A DNA stretch of 64,000 nucleotides, taken from contig NC_088708.1 of assembly GCF_963576615.1 (NCBI RefSeq), forward strand, positions 6,758,001-6,822,000, read 5' to 3'. A model generated the notes under the pieces. That model did no database searches, was not told the origin of the DNA, and saw only the letters and a program-made list of their open reading frames with translations. The translations under genes and the position numbers were made by a program. This stretch comes from Watersipora subatra (lineage: Eukaryota > Bryozoa > Gymnolaemata > Cheilostomatida > Watersiporidae). Numbering within the stretch: the first letter of the stretch is position 1; each line of letters starts with the position of its first letter. Shown piece by piece: positions 26,006 to 35,700 of this stretch.

Positions 26006-29000
26006 AGTACATCAATATATTTACTCAAGCCACGATATTAAGGAGGTAACGAGAAGCAATGCATGTGTATTGCAGACAAAAGCACTTATATGAAGTTCTG
26101 AGAGCATATATTGCTTATAATCCAAAGGAAGGCTTCTGTCAGGCGCATGCACCCGTAGCCTCTGTTCTTCTTATGCACTTGCCACAGGAGCAGGCTTTTT
26201 GGTGCCTTGTCGCCATGCTTCAAGATTACCTGCCCAATTACTATAGCGGTCAGCTGGTCAGTGTGCTACGTTTCTATTTGCCTTTTTTTGTTCTCAGATC
26301 AGTCTGCTACACAAGATGAACATTTATAAGGTTCATCTTGTGTAGCTTTGCTTCATAAGTTATGCTTAGAATTGTTGCTGCTGGCAGCAAAATAATCTGT
26401 CTGTCTACAACTCCTCAATAAATTGTTGTCGTCGTTGTAAAATAGTTTGTAATAGATGAGTATAAACGTGTCACGCGTTCCATTGTGTTGAAGAATAAAT
26501 TTGTATATCTCGGGATTGATAGCATTCACCATATCGGTCATCCAGTGATGTATGTAGTATATGTATGTCTATGTATGTATGTGTGCTCAATACATAGGAA
26601 GAGGTTGTACAGTGGTGTATGTATGTATGTGTGCTCAATACATAGGAAGAGGTTGTACAGTGATGTATGTATGCGTGCTCAATACATAGGAAGATGTTGT
26701 ACAGTGATATATGTAGTGTATGTATGTATGCCTAATATATAGGAAGAGGTTGCAAAGGACGGCGTGATTCTGCTCAAGTTATTGAAAACAGTCCATCCTA
26801 AGCTCCACAAGAGATTGGTAAGTCTCACTCTAGCTTCTCCTAACTTTATTCCTTTCTACATCGGCCATTGTTTTGTCTCTGTATGTTTCATAGTTGAGTT
26901 TATTTCCTCAATGTCTGTTTTGAATCTTGGCTCAATACCGTCTGGTAGGAGACGAGCGTTTTCTATTGTTTAACTTTCTTTTGCTGCCAGCCTCATTCCT
27001 AAAACCTGGTTCACACTATATCGCCGTATGTCGGCGTTATCCTTTAGAGTTAGCCGTTCATCATCGACTATGTGCACCCACTATTAGACTATTGGACCCA
27101 CAGCATTGACGAAGCAAAGCAGTTACGTCGGAAAGTTTGCACCTGTCAAACTTTGTTGATGTTTCCCCTAGCTCCGACGACAGCCTGTACAATATGAACC
27201 ATTTTGGTTATAGTAAATCGCTGTCGCAGATAATGTGCTTCATTTATTTTCGTTTATGATCATGGCTGCTGGCATAGTATTTGATTCAAGCGCGCGAAAA
27301 CGAAGAAGTTTCTTCACGGAAAACTAAAAAGAAAAATGAGAACACTAGGTCACGGAGTTTTTGCTGATGCAAACGCAGATGGGTTCGTGATAGTGTGAAC
27401 ATTGTTATCATCAATGATCACCGATTACCGATCAGCGATATAGTGTGTGCCAGCCTTTATTGAGCTCCCTGCTGCCTTAGTTCTGTTATCATGAAATATT
27501 AAGGCTTTGAGAACAGCTCTCTCGGCGTCGTGCTGAGATCCTGAATCACCTGTTATTACCTGCATCTCCTATAGAGATCCTGCATCTCCCATAGAGACAT
27601 CTCATATAGAGGTATCTTCCATAGATGCTTTCTCTAGAGAGGCATCTTCCATAGAGCTATCTCCCATAGACGCAATCTCCGTAAAGGCTTGTCCCATAGA
27701 GGTATCTCTCATAGAATTCATTTAATAATGTTAGATATTCTTGTTTTGCAGCTATCACTGTTTATGTGTTACAGAAGGAGGCACACATAGACAGCGTTAT
27801 GTTCATGGTAGAATGGTTTATGTGTCTGTACTCACGTGACTTGCCCTGGCCCAGCGTGCTTAGGATTTGGGACATCTTTTTTTGCGAAGGTACGGAGTTG
27901 TACGCTTCATCTCAACTGCCAGTAAGGCAGAAATGATCATTTTTTTCACTTATTTCGTTACTTTTGTGTGTCTCATAAACATTGCTAAAGCTTATCACAC
28001 TCTCCAGCTGTTGGTTGAATGGGAACGCTTTAAATATGGATAGCTATTTCATACAGGGAAACAGAGCAACGTGTTCTCCTCGGCACTGCTTCATCATGCT
28101 TTAAACTAATACATTAGCACTATGTGCTTAAAGGCCAGGTAAAGATGAACTGTATACATGTACAATTTCAGGTGTGAAAATACTGTTTAGAATAGCTTTA
28201 GTGTTGCTGAAACACTGTACAGCGCACTTGCCTAAGGTACCCAGGGAGGAGTATGAGCTGCTGGCTTGCCTCAAGACTAAGAACATGCCTCCTGCCATAT
28301 TGGAGGCTGACTTTCTAATAGAGGAGGTAACTTTTCTAGCTTCTTCTTTCACTCATTATTTTTAGCTCACCTCGCTAGATCTCAATAGGCTACTGGAAAA
28401 GTTCTTGTCACAATAAGGTTCTTCTTTAAATTGCATGAGCACCTGTCTGGTGTTGTCATGGCTAATAGTTAAAGGACAGTCGATTATATCAATCCGTACT
28501 TTTTCAACCTCAAGTCATGAGTCCTCTGCAATGTCTATCTTGGATATCTTTATTATTGACTTAAGTTAAAGATTTGTTGGCTAGGTTATTTCTCTCTATG
28601 ATCTGAGGCTATCACGCAAGTCATGCAAGGCACTGTCAAGTCTTTTTGTCTTTGAAGATTTTTACAGTAATAATACTATCATAGTTAATCTTAGCATCAT
28701 CAATCTTTCAATAACAAACTAAAGAGCATCACATTGAATTGTTCACCATTAACAACCTAAAAAGCGTGACCCAGAATTGTTCACCATTAACAACCTAAAA
28801 AGCGTGACCCAGAATTGTTCACTATTAACAACCTCAAAAGCATGACCCAGAATTGTCTACCACTAACAACCTAAAAAGCTAAACCCAGAATTGTCTACCA
28901 CTAACAACCTCAAAAGCATGACCCAGAATTGTTCACTATTAACAACCGAGAAAGCATGACCCAGAATTGTTCACTATTAACAACCGAGAAAGCATGACCC

Positions 29001-29320
29001 AGAATTGTCTACCACTAACAACCTATAAAGTATGACCCAGAATTGTCTACCACTAACAACCTAAAAAGCATGACCCAGAATTGCTACCACTAACAACCTA
29101 AAAAGCATGGCCCAGAACTGCATACCAGTAACAAGTGGGTTATTGGCTTTCAAGTTTGGCTACAAAAAGTATTTTGGCTACAAAGTATTGGCTTACAAAA
29201 AACCAGACTAAGTTTTGCTCTGCATGTTTCACACAGGCTTACCGCCTGCCCATCAAGGATCGGGACTTAATGAAGGAACATAAGAAGCTGGAGAAAAGGT
29301 CGTCTCAGAAGAAACGATGA
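14239..29320 (+). CDS. TBC1D10: TBC1D10-family Rab GTPase-activating protein
   Basis: Nine exons (14239-14429, 14701-14800, 19625-19732, 21545-21651, 26076-26256, 26743-26817, 27775-27889, 28172-28326, 29237-29320) join in frame into 371 residues. The N-terminus is acidic; a DRYGF motif leads into the TBC domain (about residues 100-320). Landmarks are [15 protein letters not shown], the arginine-finger block I148-x2-D151-x2-R154 in NDLHRTFP, the glutamine finger Q191 in [42 protein letters not shown] and [15 protein letters not shown]. The fold supplies an Arg and a Gln in trans to speed GTP hydrolysis by Rabs; vertebrate relatives act on Rab35, Rab27 and Rab8. The usual YxQ is FCQ here. The protein ends soon after the domain in a Lys/Arg-rich tail, so the long C-terminus and PDZ ligand of vertebrate TBC1D10A are absent. 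The donor after 14800 (GTTGTA) is weak, but frame and spacing to the family alignment are exact. Confidence 0.95.
15005..15033. repeat. (TA)n microsatellite, 5' flank of LINE fragment
   Basis: A run of about 14 TA units directly before the LINE coding remnant. A second TA run follows the 3' tail at about 15957-15972, so the insertion looks embedded in one TA tract. Confidence 0.9.
15034..15956 (+). mobile_element. 5'-truncated RLE-type LINE (R2/R4/NeSL-like) tail
   Basis: An open frame of 284 codons at 15037-15891 encodes the C-terminal end of a non-LTR retrotransposon polyprotein. Residues 94-111 form a zinc knuckle C-x2-C-x8-H-x4-C. Residues 178-194 give PD-x14-D (PDIVVVD ... IIDIAVP), the core of the restriction-like endonuclease used by R2, R4, CRE and NeSL elements, followed by a Lys-rich helix. 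It ends with [10 protein letters not shown] and a [18 protein letters not shown] type tail. The reverse transcriptase is missing; the left break falls at a TA repeat. About 60 bases of 3' UTR end in a T-rich run that merges into TA repeats. The intact frame suggests a fairly young insertion. It lies in the second intron of TBC1D10 in sense orientation. Confidence 0.85.
16790..17430 (+). mobile_element. Ty3/Gypsy LTR retrotransposon fossil (pol)
   Basis: A decayed stretch of pol. The region resembles the start of reverse transcriptase (HEVSVP and a following Lys/Arg-rich segment), then a clear RNase H opening ([15 protein letters not shown], then VYFSKTLSH). It is broken in many places and looks old. 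Weakly similar or unassigned sequence extends to about 16140 and 17680; no LTRs were identified, so the element limits are unknown. It lies in a TBC1D10 intron. Confidence 0.7.
19825..20004. repeat. 45-bp tandem repeat, 4 copies
   Basis: Four units beginning TAATAGTCTCCTCCTGACTT with few differences, starting 93 bases after a TBC1D10 donor site at 19733. The unit is divisible by three and so keeps the exon's reading frame open past the donor, but the peptide is meaningless repeat. Confidence 0.9.
20360..20660 (+). mobile_element. LTR retrotransposon fossil (gag-like)
   Basis: Conceptual translation resembles the capsid region of Ty3/Gypsy gag ([26 protein letters not shown], then [14 protein letters not shown]). 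It is a short, broken, old fragment. It may belong to the same family as the pol fossil at 16790, but lies 3 kb away and that link is inference. Confidence 0.55.
21837..22145 (-). mobile_element. Helitron-like copy
   Basis: On the reverse strand the 3' end reads CTAG at 21837 with adenine before it on the + strand, i.e. CTAG followed by T. The adjoining GAATGCCCAGCTCTACACG and AAAGTTTTTGCATAAAA follow the copy at 61567. The far end carries CTGGACACACGAATGACGACAG, matching the 5' portion of that copy. It is short and degraded. Another possible terminus, CTAGCTGCATTACCC, lies at about 22163. Confidence 0.6.
22495..22855. repeat. Degenerate CTCGCA/CAATCAATCG minisatellite
   Basis: About 360 bases of irregular units built from CAATCAATCGCCT and CGCACTCGCCT. 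It is strikingly GC-rich against its AT-rich surroundings and stays open in several frames. It ends next to a Helitron terminus at 22953. Confidence 0.85.
22953..24557 (-). mobile_element. Non-autonomous Helitron, 1.6 kb
   Basis: Read on the reverse strand the element starts TCTACTATATAAACGGCAAT, a classic Helitron 5' end, followed by GTCTATCTGTCTGTC runs. It ends with a GC-rich hairpin (GAGCAACGCCGGGTAG) and CAGCTAG. The base after CTAG is G rather than the usual T. A second, worn copy of the 3' head begins near 23459 (GCTGTACTTGTACCTGGGTA then GTCTGCACAGAAAATC), so two related elements may be nested or joined. No Rep/helicase coding was seen. Confidence 0.75.
23290..23440. mobile_element. 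Possible pogo/mariner-type MITE fragment
   Basis: The motifs GGAACCTCAGTTCTCGAA, GTTCGAAAACCGAG and GTTCGAGATCCGAAAC resemble the ends of common pogo/Tc1-type MITEs. It lies inside the Helitron at 22953. Only one end is seen and no target duplication is identifiable. Confidence 0.35.
24562..24851 (-). mobile_element. Helitron copy split by a pogo-like element
   Basis: The reverse-strand 3' terminus is a hairpin (CTGGGCAACGCCGGGTAG) then CAGCTAG followed by T, at 24562. The body shares GTAATGAGAGTTG, CCACTTGCTATTAGCC and the ATAGCTATAGCTGGACA block with the copies at 46846 and 63310. The TTGAAAAATATATA near its 5' end is interrupted at 24852 by a DNA transposon and probably resumes at 25937. 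Confidence 0.75.
24852..25936. mobile_element. Non-autonomous pogo-like DNA transposon, 1.1 kb
   Basis: Terminal inverted repeats CAGTGAAACATGGATAACTC (left) and CAGTGAAACTCGGATAACTC (right, inverted) are followed on both sides by further GATAACTCGAA / GATAATTCGAA-type repeats, as in pogo/Tigger elements. A TA dinucleotide flanks each end (24850-24851 and 25937-25938), the Tc1/mariner-superfamily target duplication. There is no transposase. The interior has a palindrome (CTCAAAAGAAAAAGATGTC and its partner, about 25580-25612) and shares about 140 bases with the inverted arms at 36385-36880. Confidence 0.85.
25938..26002. repeat. (TA)n microsatellite
   Basis: About 55 bases of nearly pure TA repeats after the pogo-like element and 74 bases before a TBC1D10 exon. 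Confidence 0.9.
26583..26742. repeat. 44-48-bp repeat that copies a splice acceptor
   Basis: Three units begin GTGCTCAATACATAGGAAGA (26583, 26631, 26675). Each contains AGGAAGAGGTTG or a near match, which is also the acceptor and first codons of the TBC1D10 exon starting at 26743. The true exon junction is in effect the last, diverged unit. Confidence 0.85.
27005..27455. mobile_element. MITE-like element with inverted ends
   Basis: CACACTATATCGC at 27012-27024 is matched exactly in inverted form at 27435-27447, within imperfect ends CCTGGTTCACACTATATCGC and GCTGGCACACACTATATCGC. It is about 450 bp with no coding and lies in a TBC1D10 intron. No clear target duplication was seen. Confidence 0.55.
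27560..27715. repeat. Degenerate ~18-bp repeat
   Basis: About eight irregular units around ATCTCCCATAGAGG with size variation. The array ends 60 bases before the next TBC1D10 exon. Confidence 0.7.
28705..29125. repeat. 38-bp minisatellite, about 11 copies
   Basis: Units of the type AACAACCTAAAAAGCATGAC then CCAGAATTGTCTACCACT. Adjacent units share variants (CATTAACAACC, TATTAACAACCGAG), indicating local expansion. The array lies about 110 bases upstream of the last TBC1D10 exon. Confidence 0.9.
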
Positions 29321-30091
29321 GCTTTTGTCAGAAGTCAAGAAATCTCCCTCCCAACTGCTCATGTTTGTCATATAATTTTACACGTATTTCTGATTAGCTA
29401 TTCACCTTACAGCTGGTTATGGACTAATGGGACATGGCTTCTCTGATTCTATTAATTTTGTGCATGCTGTCAAACACAGCAACTCATCAGAAGAAAGCAG
29501 CTCAATACATTAGTCACCTGTATTCTACAGTCATGTTTGCTGGTGCTCCTTTTGTCAAGGTATCTCATACTGTCATTGCTATTTATAAAGAGTCTTCTGC
29601 GTGATCACTACACATATCATGTCATTACCTTATAATTCTATAAAAACAAGAGTAATTTTATGTCGTTTTGCTCTGACCATCATTATGTACATTGTATTTA
29701 CCTAGCACAGTTAATGCTGAGATTATTTTTTATTTGGACCAGTCAGAGCTGTCCTTTTATAGTAACAACAATGTTTTATTCTACATATTTACATTTGTAT
29801 CTTTTTTGTTCACTCAAGTGTGCTGAATCGATTCGCTTCCATTATATGGAATACAGGGATGCTATACTGGCTTCCTAATCTTTCTAGCCTTGACTGTAGA
29901 CTTCATTTTTCTTTGATATACATGTGTATATATAAAGATATATACATGTATATATATATATAAATAAATTACCTTCACCTAAATTACTGTTCCACGTTGT
30001 ATGGAAAGATCTTGTTTATTCGTATTCATCTTCAGTTGAAACCGTTTGTTAGTTGTATACAGTGTGGGTTGTTGTACACTAAAAGCCACTG

Positions 30092-30097
30092 AATAAA
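30092..30097 (+). terminator. Candidate TBC1D10 poly(A) signal
   Basis: AATAAA in ACTGAATAAATTGTG about 770 bases after the stop codon. An alternative AATAAA lies at 29963-29968. Confidence 0.35.
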
Positions 30098-30199
30098 TTG
30101 TGTGCCTTTTAAATATATTTTACTCACTGTCACAGCTTCTCCAGTTCTGATAATCAGTTTTGTCATGTATGTATACCACACTACTACCAAGAACATACC

Positions 30200-30785
30200 C
30201 TGTTTGTCAGGTACTTGCCCTGTGTGTCAGGTTATTACCCTATGTGTCAGGTACTTACCCTGTGTGTCCGGTACTTGCCCTGTTTGTCAGGTACTTACCC
30301 TGTGTGTCCGGTACTTGCCCTGTTTGTCAGGTACTTACCCTGTGTGTCAGGTACTTACCCTATGTGTCAGGCACTTAACCTCTGTGTCAGGTACTTACCC
30401 CATGTGTCAGGTAGTTACCTTGTTTGTCAGGTCCTTACCCTATGTGTCAGGCACTTAACCTCTGTGTCAGGTACTTACCCCATGTGTCAGGTAGTTACCT
30501 TGTTTGTCAGGTCCTTACCCTGTGTGTCAGGTACTTACCCTGTATTTCAGGTACTTACCCTGTTTGCCAAGTACATACCTTGTGTATCAGGAACTTATCC
30601 TGTTTGTCAAGTACTTACCCTACTTTTCAGGTACTTACCCTACTTGTCAGGTACTGATCCTGTTTGTCAGGTACTTACCCTACTTGTCAGGTACTTACCC
30701 TGTGTGTCAGGTACTTAACCTCTGTGTCAGGTACTTACCCCGTGTGTCAGGTACTTACCCTGCTTGGCAGGCACTTCTCTGCTTG
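30200..30785. repeat. 20-bp minisatellite, about 29 copies
   Basis: Unit TGTGTGTCAGGTACTTACCC with scattered changes. Variants such as CACTTAACCTCTG recur at regular spacing, suggesting block duplication of several units. All open frames here are repeat peptides. On the reverse strand each unit contains GGGTAAGT, close to a 5' splice site consensus. Confidence 0.9.
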
Positions 30786-30989
30786 CCAGTTACTTACCCT
30801 TGTGCTATTTTACTATCATGTATTACCCTGTTTATCATGTGCTTATCCTTTTGTTGAAGTGCTTACCCTTGTTGTCTTTGCTTACCCGTTGTCAAGCACT
30901 CTCTTTAATTATCCTACATTGGTTATCAAAGTATTTTTCCATGTGATACCTGACTATTGGTACAGCTTGCCCATTGCGCACCACGGCAT

Positions 30990-32720
30990 GAAGATATAGT
31001 GCCTACATGTATGTATGTGTATATTTCCATGGTGAGGTGGTAGAAATATTACATTGATTGGGTAAATCTTTAGCCAAAATAGGTTAATAGGAGTGACGAT
31101 TAAACCTCACCTCAATCGTGTTGTGATCAAATGCATATGGCTATTTGTAAAAGCAATGTATAGAATAAAAAATGAATGCAAATTAGTTGATGGTATGGCG
31201 GGATTGACCATAAGGTGGTGGATTATGGGTGGATTCACAGCGAAAAAGCAACAATAACCTGTCAGTTATACTCGGTTTGACGCTCAAGAAACCTTGGCCT
31301 CGTCCATCATCACTGTAGACAGCATGCATCATATGAATGAGAGTGGAGTGTTTTTAAAGTTGTGTTAGTTTATAGTTTATGAAAAAATGGCAGGATATGC
31401 TTTCAGCAAATGTCTTTGTTATCAATAGTAATTTTTGTAAAATTATTTTAATAAATGGCAATGTAATGACTAACATACTGCGCAGTCATTTAGGTTTTGC
31501 TATAGCAGACCTTCCTGGTTGAGGCGGTTAGTGCTCACATATTTTATGCCTTTGTAACAAACGAAGCTATACCCATGGCCTTTAGGTGTGACCTCAAACA
31601 TTAGGTCATGACTGCTTCTAGGATGTTTTTAGGAAATTAGAAGACAAGACCAATGAACATTCTGAACATTCGTGACTAACACATGGGCAGTCATGAGGAA
31701 ATTATTCAGGTCTAAAGATGGTGTCAGAGTGACTGTTGCAATGGAATGCATGTCTTATGCACTCCTGCTTGTCCAGTACATTATGTTAAAGAGTAAAAAA
31801 GCTTTACGCTTGTCTATCACTATGGTTCTGTATCTATCACTAGCGCAGATCACAGCCGAATTCTATTCTTATTTGTAATATTCTCATCTGTAGTGTTTTC
31901 AATACTCTCACTTTTAGTATATAGGTCTACATGTATAATATTCTTAATTGTAATGGAGAAGAGCCATATTATGAGCTTGTTGGAGGTCACGAGTTCATGC
32001 TAATGGCCTTTGTATTGATAGTGTTCTGTATGGTATTCTCTCTAGGACATCTTATACAACACGCATTTGCTGTGTACTGACTGCGAATGAATTGTAAATG
32101 TACACAACTTTGATGTGTAATAATGGTTACTGCTATTGGTTAATTTACAGCTTCTAGCCAATGTATTCAAATGCATAGACCACAAGTACAGAGATTTGTA
32201 AAAATAAGCATTATGTTAGATCTACTATCTATCAAGATGTTAAATCTATTATTATTTCCAATCTACCTTATAACAGCTCACAAGCCAACTCATTTCCGAA
32301 AACAGGTTGCCCTGTTTGTCTACTTAGTCGACCCAACTATAAAATACGCTTTACAAATTTAATAGCATATAGTCTTATGTACAAAAGCTATATTGATAAA
32401 TCTCATTTTGTCATTGTGCAAGTGTGTCTAGTGCAGCCACACTTAACTCCTTCCGCTTGCAAACTCAGATTCTAACAGATTCATCATTCAAGATGTACCG
32501 GTATGTTTATTTGTAAACCCAAGTGCAAGAAATGCTAGAAATAGCTGTTACTCCAACCAATGGCTGCCTAGTATTGCGCATAGCTTTAGCTTGCAGCTAT
32601 CTCCCTGATCACATGCCAATAAAGCTCTTATCATGTTGTTATTACAAATCTCCCTGCTGACGCTGTCAGCTAGTTCTTAAATCGCTGCTCGTCAGTACAC
32701 GTGGCTTTTCTGTTTACAAG
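30990..32720. other. Intergenic region upstream of the lipase gene
   Basis: About 1.7 kb between the minisatellite and the lipase start. I see no conserved coding, RNA gene or mobile element in it. Short open frames (for example 31672-31878) lack splice support or recognisable sequence. Confidence 0.5.
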
Positions 32721-35700
32721 ATGGTATCGAAGGGGACGGTATTGTTTCTGCTCTTCTGTCATGGAGCCACAGTTTCAGGTATGACTTAAAGTTCATAGTC
32801 TATATAAACAGTGCAGAGGTTATTGCTAGGAGGCTATTGCCCAGTCTAACACCTGAGAAAGACATCAGAAACAACTGATAATCATGAAATCCAAGGCTGC
32901 CACGCTTGCAATAGCTCAGTCAGGCTGCATTAATCGTTAGCTGTTGACTATGTATTCATCTAAAATAGTGCCTGTATTGTAAAGCAACAAACACAATAAT
33001 ACAGCCAATATTACTGTCACAAGTTCAATAATGTTGAGAGAGCTCGGCGTTATTATTGACGTATTAGACGCTTGTTGTGTTTGAGCTGCCTTCTTCTAAC
33101 GGAAGCACCAATGATATAATATCCTTTCTGAATGACGCAGTTGTAAAATGCATAATATAACAACAGCGATGATTATTAGTTTAAACTGCCTCTGGTCAAC
33201 ATGTGATAGCTTTGAATTCCTTGCTTTGTAGGTTGGCTGTTTTTCTCTCCCTCCGAACCTGACCCATTTGAGAATGACATGACAAAGTTTGAGTTGTACA
33301 CCAGGTTGGTTTGTTGCCTGAGTTTAATGAGAAACATCCACATAATCATTAGCAAGCTGGGGTCGTAAACAGATGAAGCGGTGAATGACACGGGGAAAGG
33401 TGACCAGCGCTCACAGTGTATCCCTCAAACAATTTTATAACTTTAAAATTATAGTGACGCGCTGTCGGTGACACGCTGTCGGTATAAGAGAAATAAAAGA
33501 TTTAAGAGGTTTATTTTAGAAAAGAAATAAAAACCAAACGTGTTTTTATTGATCTGCCACAAACTTGAAGTCTAAGTTCTGCACCGAAGTTCTTTACCAA
33601 TGCAAAGAAGTTGAGTATACTTTGAAAAATTTATCACTTAATTTTACAATCGCTATTCACGATGACGTCTGCTGCAGGTTGAATGATGATACATTTAGTA
33701 CCGGAACAGGCCAAGCTGTTGGAAAGAATCTAAAGGCTGTTACTAACAGCAACTTCAATGCCTCTCTTCCTACCAAGATCTTCATCCATGGCTGGTTTGG
33801 AGGTGGATGGAATTGGTACATACGTGACATGAGAAGGCAAATGCTTATTCACGTAAGCCGAGCCCAATTGATTTTACATGATCTTACATTTTGACATGAT
33901 TTTTACAACAGGTCATATTTTTGATAGAATATAAGCGACCTTTATACTCTCTGACCTTTGAACTCACTGACCTTAAAGCACATTCCGCATTAACGCTAAC
34001 GGTTCAGAGTCCACTAGGAAAGTGAAATGTTGTGTCTAAAATATATTTGTGAGTTTACAAAGGGTACAAAGTGCAGGATAGCAACAGTAAATTTAGAACG
34101 GTATTCAGCGGCAGCTTCCTACTAAGGATATTGAGGTAAAAATACTGGTTAGCTTATTAAAAGGCGTCTCTAATTTATAATATCAACAGTCGGGGTAAAT
34201 GAGGGAGTCGATATCTGTACATGATTTCTGGCATGGTCGTTTCTTTAGTTTTGCAATTTGCATCAGAATGTCATCGCTTGAGCCTTTATCCTGGCATTAG
34301 TACACCGGCGCTATAGCTATCTCAGCGCACTTTGTTTTGATGGATATGATGGGTTTTGATAGGATGTTTTGAGGAATATTCTGCTACAACTTTATGAACG
34401 GTTGTTTCAGCATTAGCTAACCTTCTGATAAATGTTCGCAAGTTTCTGTCATACCGCAGGAGGACTGCAACTTCATTGAAGTTGATTGGAGTGAAGAGTC
34501 AGTGAATATTAACTATGCTGAGGCCAAGCTTTCTGCGCAGCAGGTCGGTAAGAACACGGCCGAGTTTATCATCTGGCTACATGACAACTTTGGCCTTGAT
34601 TACTCCCTCGTGCACATCATAGGACATAGTTTGGGGGGACAAGCTGCGGGTGCTGCCGGGAAATATCTGCAAAACCCTCCTATTGGCAGAATTTCTGGTG
34701 AGTTTAAATAAAATAACTTTTAGGTGGATTTGGCACTAAGGATTGGTTAGATTTGAACTATTCTAGATACAATACCATATAAGCTAATACAATGCGCATA
34801 CTTTTATATATATATATCTATAAATAAAAAAATTGCTTCCTCACGTCAGTTAATGAAGTTGGTGGGTGATGTTTACTTAAGCACTGGTCTCCTATCAGAG
34901 ACCTGGGAGTTTGAGCACTCGCCTCAAGATCTTAGCCATATCAACAGCGTGCTTTTCTGCAATTACCTTGTGTATTTTGTTGCCTGTATTTGGCCACACC
35001 ATACTCAATGTTCAAGTGTTATTGTACCCAATGATCCAATAACAACCGGAATTATAGAGGTTTTTGTGCCAGCACTTTTCAATCTCCTTTCGGCAAGAAA
35101 TATTTTTCCACCTTTTTTCTTTTCTTTGCTGGCAAAAGAGAATACCTTATATAGATACATGATGCAAATTTTGGCATTATAATATTATATAATATAATAA
35201 TATTATATTATATAATATTATATAACATTATATATTATTATATAATATTATAATATTCTATTCTAGTGCAAAAATAAAATGGGAAGACTAGTAACATATT
35301 ACAAAGAGAGTTCAAAGCTTGTGATCGAATAAATAAACATGGAAAATAGAAGTAAAACACTCCAGCTTATCTAAACTAGCCAATCAGAATATACGCTGTC
35401 GCTGTACTGCAGTGTCATTTGCTACCTCTCAGATGTTACATACTACAATCTACTCATTATGTGATGAAGTTTTTTATCATTATTTTCTTCAGTGCTGCCT
35501 TAGCACCTTTACACTGAGAAAGACCAGGTGTGAAATACCTTATTTATCAGCTGAGAACAATTAGAGATATTTGTGTTAAACTGACCTTTGGGTGGCATGA
35601 GTGCTGCCACCGTGCATTATGTACCTCAAACAAACACCTTGTTTTTCACATTTTAATTATAGCTAATGACAGCTGCAAGAGGAAGGTGACCAGAGTTCAA

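Noticed and set aside
28705-29125. CRISPR-like regular repeats
   Set aside because: Units are contiguous with no unique spacers, in an intron of an animal gene; it is a minisatellite.
30102-30999. Several overlapping Cys/Val/Tyr-rich frames
   Set aside because: They come from the 20-bp repeat, which cycles through all frames; no start, splice or domain evidence.
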